This document shows positions 26,550-34,569 of a DNA stretch of 64,000 nt, in pieces (the stretch's first letter is position 1; each line of letters begins with the position of its first letter). The notes below the pieces were generated by a model that did no database searches, was not told where the DNA came from, and saw nothing but the letters and a program-made list of their open reading frames with translations. Source of the DNA: Bacillota bacterium (GTDB taxonomy: Bacteria; Bacillota; Clostridia; DSM-8532); the NCBI GenBank assembly GCA_023443745.1, contig JAEZTB010000033.1, forward strand, positions 1-64,000, given 5' to 3'. The translations under genes and the position numbers were made by a program.

Positions 26550-28091
26550 CTATATTTTTAGGTCCAAGCTTGCCTGAAGGCCTAGGAATTCCATCGTTTT
26601 GGAGGGGGCGTCACAGAGCCCGGTCCTGTCATTCTCCAAGACCCTGCATTTCATTTCTGCAAGCTTATAGCCCTTTTGCAAAAGACTATCATACAAAACT
26701 CTATGATTATCCTTCACCAGCTTCACCAAGTCCTCCTGCTCAACCCTGAAGCTTATGGTCACACATTTGCGGGTGGCGTTCAGGAAGGATTCAATTCGGC
26801 CCAGGCTTGAAGTCTGCAAGGATAAAAACAGGGTGAAGTTATCGGCATCAACCTTTTTTTTGCCTTTATTGCGTTTCAGCACATAGAGCTCGCCGGTGGT
26901 ATTCTCCCGGTTGATTTTGATGGGGAGCTGAATTAATGCATCATAAGCGGTAACCTGACTAAAAAACCGAAAAGCACCGTCCAGCTCTTTTAATGCATTT
27001 AGATTGGCGTTCACTGTTTTAGCGTCCATTTGATTCAAGGCTTTTTGCGAAAAATCCATGATATCCTTTAAAGCTTTGGCTTTTTCTTTAATATCCATGT
27101 CTTCCAATGTACCGCCCTCAGCCTTGATGACAGCCTTATCAAAGAGCTTTTCCAGAAGTGCCTCCACCTCTTTGGTCTCTCCCTTTATGAGACTGTCGGT
27201 TTTGGTATGGATATCTTCCAGAGTTTTTTGAACAGCTTCCATGAGCTTATTCATCTCCCCGGGCTGCATAGCAAAACCATCAGCCTTGATTTCTCTGGCT
27301 ATGATATCACCCGCAGGTCGCATATCAAGCTTCCCTCGGTTCCCCGTGGTTTCATCAAGCAGTGTTTTGGTAAATAGCTCCCGTACATTTTGAAGAATGG
27401 ATTCCTTAAGCTCCGGGGCTCTTCCCAGCATTTGCTTGAGGGTTTGGGAAAGCTCTTCAAGTCCCTGGGAAACAAGAAGCGGTTTAAGGATGGGATATTT
27501 AATGGAGCTATTGGTTTCAGCAAGGGCATTGGCGAGTCCCTCTTTCAGGCTCTGTAGATTTTCATGAAGCTGAAATTCATTTTCTGAAATTTTTTGAAGG
27601 ACTTTAAGCATTTCCGGATTGTTGTCCATCTGATTAGCCACAGCAAAAGAGGCCTGATCCATGGTTATACCGGGCTCGGCCTTTATAAGCTCCAGCACCC
27701 CGGCCACAAGCTTTTCAGAGGGCGGGATGCCGTATGCTGCCAACTTATACCCGATCTGAGCCGCTATGGATGGCTGTTCTATTGATTGCGACTCCATGGT
27801 TCCGGCCGTATTTTGAGATGTATTTGCAGGTACAATTTTCGCCGTCAATTGATTGTTTTGACGCTCACCGATTTCCAGGGTCAATAATTCTCCCTGAGAG
27901 GCCGTGAAGCCTTCGGGAACGCTGGCAGAAAAGGATGATCCATCCAGAAGCTTGATGAGCAGCATGCCATTATCAAGTGACTGGACCCTTCCTTGAAGAA
28001 TATCGCCAGCATTCAGGTTTTCCAGCGATGCTTTGTACAGGATGCTGAAAAGCTGCTGGGATGCGGCTTGATTAACATTAATGGTATTCAA
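26550..28091 (-). CDS. ylqG: YlqG-like protein with FliK-type C-terminal domain
   Basis: A 513-residue protein, mostly helical and low in aromatic residues. It begins with an OB-like stretch (GDILQGRVQSLDNGMLLIKL). The C-terminal ~130 residues (from LIQLPIKINRENTTGELYVL) resemble the hook-length control (Flg_hook) domain of FliK. Position between rnhB and the FlhB-like gene matches Bacillus ylqG. In flagella FliK interacts with the FlhB C-domain, so this pair could be a FliK/FlhB-like module outside the main flagellar cluster. Assignment rests mostly on synteny. Confidence 0.7.
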   Translation of the reverse strand: MNTINVNQAASQQLFSILYKASLENLNAGDILQGRVQSLDNGMLLIKLLDGSSFSASVPEGFTASQGELLTLEIGERQNNQLTAKIVPANTSQNTAGTMESQSIEQPSIAAQIGYKLAAYGIPPSEKLVAGVLELIKAEPGITMDQASFAVANQMDNNPEMLKVLQKISENEFQLHENLQSLKEGLANALAETNSSIKYPILKPLLVSQGLEELSQTLKQMLGRAPELKESILQNVRELFTKTLLDETTGNRGKLDMRPAGDIIAREIKADGFAMQPGEMNKLMEAVQKTLEDIHTKTDSLIKGETKEVEALLEKLFDKAVIKAEGGTLEDMDIKEKAKALKDIMDFSQKALNQMDAKTVNANLNALKELDGAFRFFSQVTAYDALIQLPIKINRENTTGELYVLKRNKGKKKVDADNFTLFLSLQTSSLGRIESFLNATRKCVTISFRVEQEDLVKLVKDNHRVLYDSLLQKGYKLAEMKCRVLENDRTGLCDAPSKTMEFLGLQASLDLKI

Positions 28092-28107
28092 AGCGCCTCA
28101 CCCTCTA

Positions 28108-28875
28108 TCAATCAACAAAATTCTTTGTAAAGCTTCTGCGGTGAATGGGACAAATCCCCCGTTCCCTGATGGCCTTCACATGCTCCTCTGTCCCATAACC
28201 TTTATGCTGGGCAAATCCATATCCGGGGTAAACCTTCTCCAGCTCTTCCATGATTCTGTCACGGGTAACCTTTGCAAGGATGGATGCTGCCGCCACCGAA
28301 ACCGAGTTCTGATCCGCCTTGGGAACGGCAAGCTGAGGAATCTTGACCGGCAGCCGGACAGCATCAATAATGAGATAATCAGGCTGAATACGCATACTTT
28401 CTATGGCAAGCTGCATGGCCCTTTTGGTGGCCTCATAAATATTGATCTCATCAATCATATCATTCTCAACAATTCCAATACCGAAGGCCAGCGCTACTTC
28501 TTTGATCTGGTCAAAGAGTGTGTCCCTTTGGACTGCTGAGAGCTTTTTCGAGTCATTAAGCTTATGTAAGATTACGCCCGGCGGAAGAATGGCGCAGGCC
28601 GCCACCACAGGTCCCGCCAAGGGGCCTCTTCCTGCCTCGTCAATTCCCCCTACAAATTGAAATCCCCTGGAGTAAGCCTCCAATTCCATGGCCGACATGG
28701 CATGAAGGCGCTCATGCTCCTTCCGAATGGCTTCCACCCTTTTATGATATTTATCGGCAAGTTTTTTTACAGGGTCACCATATTCTTCCGAAAGGCTGGA
28801 TAACCATTGAAAGGCTTCCTGGGCCTTCATCGTGTCAGCCTTTTCCTTAAGACTCCGGAGTGTTGGCTTCTTCAT
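28108..28875 (-). CDS. rnhB: Ribonuclease HII
   Basis: Removes ribonucleotides from DNA and RNA primers. The acidic active site is visible in GGIDEAGRGPLAGPV (Asp, Glu), with LNDSKKLS and IIDAVRLP further on. At 255 residues it carries an N-terminal helical extension of about 70 residues, as in other Firmicutes RNase HII. The ATG at 28875 has GGAGGAGG upstream and overlaps the end of rbgA by 29 bp. Confidence 0.95.
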   Translation of the reverse strand: MKKPTLRSLKEKADTMKAQEAFQWLSSLSEEYGDPVKKLADKYHKRVEAIRKEHERLHAMSAMELEAYSRGFQFVGGIDEAGRGPLAGPVVAACAILPPGVILHKLNDSKKLSAVQRDTLFDQIKEVALAFGIGIVENDMIDEINIYEATKRAMQLAIESMRIQPDYLIIDAVRLPVKIPQLAVPKADQNSVSVAAASILAKVTRDRIMEELEKVYPGYGFAQHKGYGTEEHVKAIRERGICPIHRRSFTKNFVD

Positions 28876-29737
28876 GGCTTACCTCCTCCTTTGGAGGCAG
28901 CTCCAATGTGATTTTCCCGATTTTCCCGCCTCTGAACTCATCCAAAACAATTGTTGCAATTCTATAGAGGTCTACTTCACCACCGGATACCAAGCATCCC
29001 CGTTTTCTTCCGGCTTCTTCAAGAAGCTTCAGCCCGGATTTTCCTTCGGGCTCAGCAATTTTATAGCGCTCTTTCACTTTTTCGGGATAAATCCCGACTA
29101 GCTTTTCAAGGAGCTTGGCTGCCAACTCTGCGGTATCCATGATCTCGTCCTTGATGGCTCCTGTAAAAGCAAGGTTTTGCCCAATTTCAGCATCCTCAAA
29201 TTTTGGCCATAAAATGCCCGGTGTATCAAGAAGCTGAATCTCCGGGTTAATGCGCACCCATTGTTGGGTACGTGTGACGCCGGGCCTGTCCCCTGTCATG
29301 GCGCTGGCTTTTCCGGCAATTTTATTGATAAAGGCTGACTTTCCCACATTGGGAATGCCTACGACCATCGTTTTGATGGGCCTTTGGAGGCGGCCTCTGG
29401 CTTGAGCCGATTCCAGCTTTTTTCGTGTAAGCTGCTTGAGCTTTCCTTTAAGCTCACCTAGCCCCGTACCGGTCAAGGCATTGGTGTAAATAACACCCAT
29501 GCCTTTTTTAACAAAATAGTTCTCCCAGGCCTTATTGTGGGCAGGATCGGACAAATCGCTCTTATTGAGGGCTATCACCCTTGGCTTGGAGCCCAGGAGA
29601 GAATCAATCTCCGGGTTTCGGCTGGATAAGGGAATGCGGGCATCTAAAAGCTCAATAACGACGTCCACCAGCTTCAAGTTTGTCTGAATAAGACGCCTGG
29701 TTTTGGCCATATGGCCGGGAAACCATTGTATTACCAT
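28847..29737 (-). CDS. rbgA: Ribosome biogenesis GTPase RbgA (YlqF)
   Basis: A circularly permuted GTPase (296 aa) needed for late 50S assembly. Motif order is ALNKSDL (G4), GIPNVGKS (G1) and DTPGILWP (G3), followed by the C-terminal helical domain. It starts with WFPGHMAKTRR, typical of the family. It lies downstream of rplS, as in Bacillus, but an efficient terminator separates the two. Confidence 0.95.
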   Translation of the reverse strand: MVIQWFPGHMAKTRRLIQTNLKLVDVVIELLDARIPLSSRNPEIDSLLGSKPRVIALNKSDLSDPAHNKAWENYFVKKGMGVIYTNALTGTGLGELKGKLKQLTRKKLESAQARGRLQRPIKTMVVGIPNVGKSAFINKIAGKASAMTGDRPGVTRTQQWVRINPEIQLLDTPGILWPKFEDAEIGQNLAFTGAIKDEIMDTAELAAKLLEKLVGIYPEKVKERYKIAEPEGKSGLKLLEEAGRKRGCLVSGGEVDLYRIATIVLDEFRGGKIGKITLELPPKEEVSHEEANTPES

Positions 29738-29765
29738 AAAAACACCGACTCCTTCTATTTTACCC

Positions 29766-29797
29766 GAAAAACAAAAAGAGGACGTTTAGTCCTCTCT
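29766..29797 (-). terminator. Terminator after rplS
   Basis: On the minus strand AGAGGAC, a 5-nt loop and GTCCTCT are followed by TTTTTGTTTTT. It lies 14 bp after the rplS stop, so most rplS transcripts should end here. Confidence 0.85.
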
Positions 29798-29809
29798 TGC
29801 TTCATCATT

Positions 29810-30166
29810 TTAATCCTTGGAAGCCCCGATATCTTCTCTGACTCTTGCTCTCTTACCAACTCTGGAGCGCAGATAGTAGAGCTTAGCTCTTCTTACCTTA
29901 CCTCTTCTGATGATCTCAACCGAGTCAACATTGGGGGAATGGAGCGGGAAAACTCTTTCAACACCTATGCCGAAGGAAAGCCTTCTTACGGTTATAGCCT
30001 TTCTGATGCTGCTACCCCGCATAGCGATGATAGTTCCTTCAAAGGCCTGAATTCTCTCGCGGTTGCCTTCCTTTACCTTTACATTGACTTTTACATAGTC
30101 ACCGATCTTAAGGTTGGGAAGGTTCTGTTTCATGCCTTCTTGTTCAAGTGCACGAATGATATCCAT
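29810..30166 (-). CDS. rplS: 50S ribosomal protein L19
   Basis: A 118-residue L19 with the family signatures GDYVKVNVKVKEGNRERIQ, FEGTIIA, ITVRRLSFGIGVERVFP and GKVRRAKLYYLR. TAGGAGG precedes the ATG. It has its own promoter, a structured leader and a terminator, making a short independent unit. trmD, normally just upstream, is missing here. Confidence 0.97.
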   Translation of the reverse strand: MDIIRALEQEGMKQNLPNLKIGDYVKVNVKVKEGNRERIQAFEGTIIAMRGSSIRKAITVRRLSFGIGVERVFPLHSPNVDSVEIIRRGKVRRAKLYYLRSRVGKRARVREDIGASKD

Positions 30167-30256
30167 TTGTATTTTCCTCCTAATCTGAGAGCGTTCTTGT
30201 CTGAATCCTTATCATAAGCGATTTTTCGCAGGCAGCGGACCGCTCTGTACTCACGC
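30167..30256 (-). ncRNA. Structured 5' leader of rplS, L19-leader-like
   Basis: The 90-nt untranslated leader can fold with an outer stem (AGAGCG/CGCTCT, 30188-30193 with 30241-30246) enclosing a GCGA-TCGC hairpin (30218-30229). A competing AGCGG-CCGCT hairpin (30234-30244) overlaps the outer stem. Firmicutes rplS genes often carry an autoregulatory L19 leader; the position fits, but a match to the published consensus was not tested. Confidence 0.5.
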
Positions 30257-30262
30257 CGTAAC

Positions 30263-30292
30263 ATTATAACATGGGGGGCCCTGAATTGTAAA
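30263..30292 (-). promoter_or_regulatory. rplS promoter
   Basis: Minus-strand TTTACA (30287-30292), an 18-bp spacer and TATAAT (30263-30268), about 100 bp upstream of the rplS start. Confidence 0.7.
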
Positions 30293-30361
30293 CAAAAATT
30301 AAATTTAGCTTCTTCCACATTCTGACCAGATTTTCATTCATTCATGATAAATGATAATGTC

Positions 30362-31468
30362 TCATTTTTTCCTCAGATCAATTGAGCATTCCTCCAGAAA
30401 TTCAAGTATTGCCGGTGTTGACGGAGGACATCCCTTTACGGTGTTGCTTATATCGGCTGTGCAGTTTCCTACACCAATTCCTTCTGCTTTTTGATCCTTA
30501 TAACCTTGGCCTATTTTAACAGGGTTGTTTCTAAAACGGTTCAAAGCCCCTTTATCATCAAGGCGTGCCAACGCCTGAATCAAATTTGCATAGCACACTG
30601 AACAGGCATCCTTCGGCGCAGCATACCCTGCCAGCTTCTGAACTTTTCCAGAGGAGGTTGGCTGGGCGATGGTTGTATCCTTGTTTAGCACCATAACCTC
30701 TGCCTTCTCAAGATCATAACTGCCAACACCAATCTCGCCGGCTATTCTAATGTAGTCTATATCGGCAGGTTTATAGCCCATTGTTGAAGCAATATATGCA
30801 TCAATCAGAACCGGATCTGTACCACAGAAGACACGATTCATCTGAACCGGATTGCCGCCTTCTTCAAAATCAAGATCTCCGCACAAACCATCAACCAGAA
30901 TAAAATCCGTAGAAATAAGCTTATTCAGGTATGCTATGGGCTTATGGAGACCTAAAGTATGAAAATGGCGTTTTTCACTATCTGAAATACAGCCCTTCAT
31001 GTTTTTAAGGGCACCTGTTACCATTGTCTGACAGTGACCCTTCAAAACAGGCATGTTGATTAAAAAGTCCAGTTCCAAGGCCTTGTTACTGATCTCCATT
31101 TTAATGCCATTATACGACATCTCCGAGTAAGTATCGCTCTTTGTATCAAAAAGCGGAACGCCGTACTTTTGGGAGATATCCTCATAACCGCAAGTACGAA
31201 AAGCCCGTTTGGTGCTGTCTCCCACCCATGAACCTTCCAGGATCATAATATTTTGGTGGCCGTGCTCCTGCAAATATTCTATTAAAGCTTCAACCATGAC
31301 AGGTGAGGTGGTCGCTCCTGTCGATGCAGGCTTTGCAACAACCAAATTGGGTTTGATTCCGATTCGCGCACCCTTTGGTATCATAGTCTCAAGTTTTGCT
31401 CTGTTGAGAACATCCTTCGTCATTTTTCTGGCATCTTTGCCATAGGTTATTACAATTTTGTTATTCAT
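30362..31468 (-). CDS. DUF362 domain-containing protein
   Basis: About 368 residues from the chosen start (ATG at 31468; a further ATG upstream has a poorer ribosome site). The DUF362 pattern is clear: IGIKPNLVVAKPASTGATTSP, EGSWVG, LDFLINMPVLKGH, GALKNMKGCI, and LVDGLCGD. Members often carry a ferredoxin domain; here only the DUF362 part is present, with a modest Cys pair CSVCYANL near the C-terminus. The biochemical role is unknown; a link to iron-sulfur or nucleotide-sugar metabolism has been suggested for relatives. It is separated from the sugar operon by a strong terminator. Confidence 0.8.
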   Translation of the reverse strand: MNNKIVITYGKDARKMTKDVLNRAKLETMIPKGARIGIKPNLVVAKPASTGATTSPVMVEALIEYLQEHGHQNIMILEGSWVGDSTKRAFRTCGYEDISQKYGVPLFDTKSDTYSEMSYNGIKMEISNKALELDFLINMPVLKGHCQTMVTGALKNMKGCISDSEKRHFHTLGLHKPIAYLNKLISTDFILVDGLCGDLDFEEGGNPVQMNRVFCGTDPVLIDAYIASTMGYKPADIDYIRIAGEIGVGSYDLEKAEVMVLNKDTTIAQPTSSGKVQKLAGYAAPKDACSVCYANLIQALARLDDKGALNRFRNNPVKIGQGYKDQKAEGIGVGNCTADISNTVKGCPPSTPAILEFLEECSIDLRKK

Positions 31469-31558
31469 TTTTATTTTCACCAAGCCTATATAAGTAGTCA
31501 TTATCATTGTAGCAGTAATCCACTATAGTTAAAAGGAAACAAAGTTTAATTCGTCTTA

Positions 31559-31600
31559 AAAAAGGGAATTCCGTTACTGAAAGAACGGAACTCCCTTTTT
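31559..31600. terminator. Strong bidirectional terminator after the oxidoreductase gene
   Basis: A long imperfect stem (GGGAATTCCGTT with AACGGAACTCCC) flanked by A5 on one side and T5 on the other. It sits between the sugar operon and the DUF362 gene and should stop transcription in both directions. Confidence 0.85.
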
Positions 31601-31645
31601 CTATCTATTTTATTCCCTGTGCAGTTTTTAACACGTTTGGGCTTC

Positions 31646-32674
31646 CTAATATTCAACTTCAACAGGGGTGCGCGTTTTTGCCGATTCCATGATAGAAAGT
31701 ATGGCCAGGGATGTATTTGCAGCATCATGGATTGTAACAGGAAATTCACTTCCATCCAGCATACAATCAACGAAACCACGTATGCTTTCAAAAGCAAACC
31801 CTTTCGGCTTATTAAAGATTGAATTCTGCACAATCATATCAGGTACAATCACCTTATCATCGGTAAACTGTTGTATCATCCTGTGGCTGCTTGCATCGAT
31901 TTCTATCATCCCCTTGGTTCCAAGAACATTGAATTTAAAATCATTGACACAAGGGTTAGCATTAGGTGTGATCCAACCGTTCTCCATCTGCGCAATACCA
32001 CCGTTTTTAAATTCCAGGGTCGTCAGGTACTCGTCAACCGTATCAACCCCCAAACTCTTTAAAATGCCTTCACGGCTTACGCTATAAACCCGCTTGACTT
32101 CATCTTGGAAGAACCAGCGCAAGGTATCCAGACTATGGCTGCCAAGGAACCAGAGAATCGATGATTTTGAAGCCCATGGCAACATATCGGTCGCCACCCA
32201 TTTTATATCGTTCAGCCGGATGTAGGCACTGTAGATTTCACCCAGCTCTCCGTTTTCTACCGATTGATGGGCTACATTGAAAGGCGGACTCCACCGGTTA
32301 TGAAGATCAACCATAGCCCGAACCTTATTGGCCTCAACTGCTTCCAGTATACGGAAAACTTCTTCCCTCGTTGTAGCCAGGGGCTTTTCTATTAAGATAT
32401 GTTTTTTATTTTCAGCCGCCGCTACGGCAATATCAGCATGTGCAAAATCAGGGGTTACGATGGCAACCGCATCGCAATCCGAGCTGCGAAACATTTCATT
32501 ATAATCGCTATATACGCTATTGATGCCCATTTTATCAGCGATTGTTTTTGCCCTACCACAATCCATGTCACAGATGGCGGTAACCTCGGCAAAAGGATGT
32601 GACCGATAAATTTTCGCATGATTTTCTCCCCAAATACCTGCACCGACAATAGCCATTTTCAGTTTAGAATTCAT
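31646..32674 (-). CDS. Gfo/Idh/MocA-family sugar oxidoreductase
   Basis: An NAD(P)-dependent dehydrogenase of about 342 residues. A Rossmann N-terminus (AIVGAGIWGENHAK) is followed by the EKPLA motif (HILIEKPLATTREE), which carries the conserved Lys, and a C-terminal alpha/beta domain with HSLDTLRWF. Such enzymes oxidise or epimerise cyclic sugars, inositols or their derivatives. The start at 32674 has AGGAG 8 nt upstream. It is the last gene of the ABC sugar operon, so it probably acts on the imported compound. Confidence 0.9.
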   Translation of the reverse strand: MNSKLKMAIVGAGIWGENHAKIYRSHPFAEVTAICDMDCGRAKTIADKMGINSVYSDYNEMFRSSDCDAVAIVTPDFAHADIAVAAAENKKHILIEKPLATTREEVFRILEAVEANKVRAMVDLHNRWSPPFNVAHQSVENGELGEIYSAYIRLNDIKWVATDMLPWASKSSILWFLGSHSLDTLRWFFQDEVKRVYSVSREGILKSLGVDTVDEYLTTLEFKNGGIAQMENGWITPNANPCVNDFKFNVLGTKGMIEIDASSHRMIQQFTDDKVIVPDMIVQNSIFNKPKGFAFESIRGFVDCMLDGSEFPVTIHDAANTSLAILSIMESAKTRTPVEVEY

Positions 32675-32711
32675 AGTAATCACTCCTGTTCATATCAATG
32701 TGTATATTTAG

Positions 32712-33542
32712 TTAGCCCTTTACCGCCCCGAAGGTTAAACCGCGAATCATGTGCTTTTGTACGCTTATGGCAAATATCAGAACCGGCAAAACGCCAAGAA
32801 CACCCGTTGCCGCCATTTCACCCCATTTGACACCCGAAACCGACAAGTACATCATCACAGAGGTAGGAATCGTTTTACTGTTGATTAAAGTTAGAAAATT
32901 TGCAAAAACAAATTCGTTCCACGAATTGATGATGCAAAAGATTGCGGTTGCCGCTAACCCTGGCGCAACCAACGGCAGAATAATCTTCTGCAGTGTTTGC
33001 ATTCTTGTGCACCCGTCCAAAAAAGCAGATTCCTCCAATTCTTTTGGGATCTCCTCAATAAATCCTCTCATCATCCATATGGTGAACGGAATGTTAAATG
33101 TCGTATAACAGATAACTAAAACCAAACGGGTGTCCAGTATATTGAAAAGAGACGCCATCAAAAAATAAGGAATTACGACTGCCATAGCAGGAAGGAATTT
33201 CTGACTGAGCGCAAAGAAAGCCCGGTCCTCTTTTTTAGGCCATTCAAAGCGTGCAAAGCCATATGCGGCAAAGCTGCCGATAAAGAGGGAAATAACAGCC
33301 GTTAAAACTGCAACAAGGATACTGTTAATAAAATATGAAAATATCTTGTTTACCTTGATTATGGTGGCATAGTTTTTTAAGGTCGGTGTAACCAACCAAT
33401 TTCCGGGAGTAAATATATCTACTTTGTTACGGAAGCTCACAGCAATCATCCAAAGAAACGGAAATATAATTCCACAGCAGATGATTAGAATCGCGAGTCC
33501 TTTAAGTGCACTTTTTATAAGCTTTATATGTTTATGGCGCAT
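32712..33542 (-). CDS. Carbohydrate ABC transporter permease (MalG type)
   Basis: A 276-residue inner-membrane permease with about six membrane helices. The cytoplasmic EAA loop is visible as EESAFLDGCTRMQTLQKIIL. The C-terminus (HMIRGLTFGAVKG) is typical of MalG-like CUT1 permeases. The start lies 3 bp after the stop of the partner permease. Confidence 0.92.
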   Translation of the reverse strand: MRHKHIKLIKSALKGLAILIICCGIIFPFLWMIAVSFRNKVDIFTPGNWLVTPTLKNYATIIKVNKIFSYFINSILVAVLTAVISLFIGSFAAYGFARFEWPKKEDRAFFALSQKFLPAMAVVIPYFLMASLFNILDTRLVLVICYTTFNIPFTIWMMRGFIEEIPKELEESAFLDGCTRMQTLQKIILPLVAPGLAATAIFCIINSWNEFVFANFLTLINSKTIPTSVMMYLSVSGVKWGEMAATGVLGVLPVLIFAISVQKHMIRGLTFGAVKG

Positions 33543-33545
33543 CTT

Positions 33546-34472
33546 CTATTCCTCCTTACGCTGCTTTTTTATGAGCACACTGCTGATTAGCGTAACCAGT
33601 GCAAGCAGTACAAGTGAAATAGCTGCGGCTCTTCCGATCAAACCGTTTTGGGCATTTGCCATACGGTAGACATGAAGGCTTAGAAATTCCGTTGCATTGC
33701 CAGGTCCCCCCTGGGTTAGTACAAAGGCGGTATCAAATAGCTTCAGTGAATCAATGGAGCGGAAAAGCAATGCAAGATAGATAAGCTTGCGCATCATGGG
33801 AACCGTTATATTGGTGAATACCTGCCAGCTGGTAGCACCATCCATCGCCGCCGATTCATAGGGTTCATGGGGAATTGAGCGTAAACCCGCATAAATAATA
33901 AGCGCTATAAAAGGTGTAAACTGCCAGATATCTACCAGCAGAACAGACCAGAAGGCCATATTATTGGAAAGCCATATAACCTTTGTATTAAAAAAGAGCT
34001 GAAGAAAATAATTAATGATACCATACTCAGCATTGAACATCAGCTTCCACATTTGTGCCGCAATGGATGGCGTCATAGCAAGAGGAATAATCAGGATACC
34101 GATGACTAAACCTTTTAGCTTGAATTCTGAAGCGTTCAGCAATATGGCAATTAAAAAGCCTAAAATCATTTCAGCAGTGGTGGCTAGCACCATGAGAGCA
34201 AGGCTGATGAAGACGGAATGCCAGAAATCCGGGTCCGCCCCTGAAAATAGACGAATAAAATTTTCAAATCCCACAAACTTAACTCTGCTAAAGTCCCAGC
34301 CCAGCTGATAGTTTGTCAGGCTGATAACAAACAGGAAAAAAGTGGGGACGACCGACATGGCAAACATCACAATCATTGCAGGCGCAATGAATTTGGTCTG
34401 CGGATTACGAATGAGATACCGGCGTATGACCCCTCCCTCATAAGTCTTATTCTTACTGTTCACAACCTCCAT
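33546..34472 (-). CDS. Carbohydrate ABC transporter permease (MalF type)
   Basis: About 308 residues with six predicted membrane helices and the EAA motif in YESAAMDGATSWQVFTNITV. It pairs with the MalG-type permease to form the channel of a CUT1 importer. The ATG at 34472 is chosen (G-rich site upstream); an earlier ATG at 34496 is possible. No ATPase gene is in the operon, so a shared MsmK-type ATPase elsewhere is expected. Confidence 0.92.
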   Translation of the reverse strand: MEVVNSKNKTYEGGVIRRYLIRNPQTKFIAPAMIVMFAMSVVPTFFLFVISLTNYQLGWDFSRVKFVGFENFIRLFSGADPDFWHSVFISLALMVLATTAEMILGFLIAILLNASEFKLKGLVIGILIIPLAMTPSIAAQMWKLMFNAEYGIINYFLQLFFNTKVIWLSNNMAFWSVLLVDIWQFTPFIALIIYAGLRSIPHEPYESAAMDGATSWQVFTNITVPMMRKLIYLALLFRSIDSLKLFDTAFVLTQGGPGNATEFLSLHVYRMANAQNGLIGRAAAISLVLLALVTLISSVLIKKQRKEE

Positions 34473-34525
34473 TTTGTCATTTCCCCCATCCGTCATAAAA
34501 TTGCCCTTTGAAACTGAGATAAACA

Positions 34526-34550
34526 GCGCCCCGCACCATATACGGGGCGC
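34526..34550 (-). other. Intercistronic GC-rich hairpin between binding protein and permease genes
   Basis: GCGCCCCG and CGGGGCGC form a perfect 8-bp stem with a 9-nt loop, 20 bp after the binding-protein stop. No T run follows, so it is more likely to protect upstream mRNA or cause partial termination. It would favour excess binding protein over permease. Confidence 0.6.
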
Positions 34551-34569
34551 CGTCCGGATATAGGCATCT

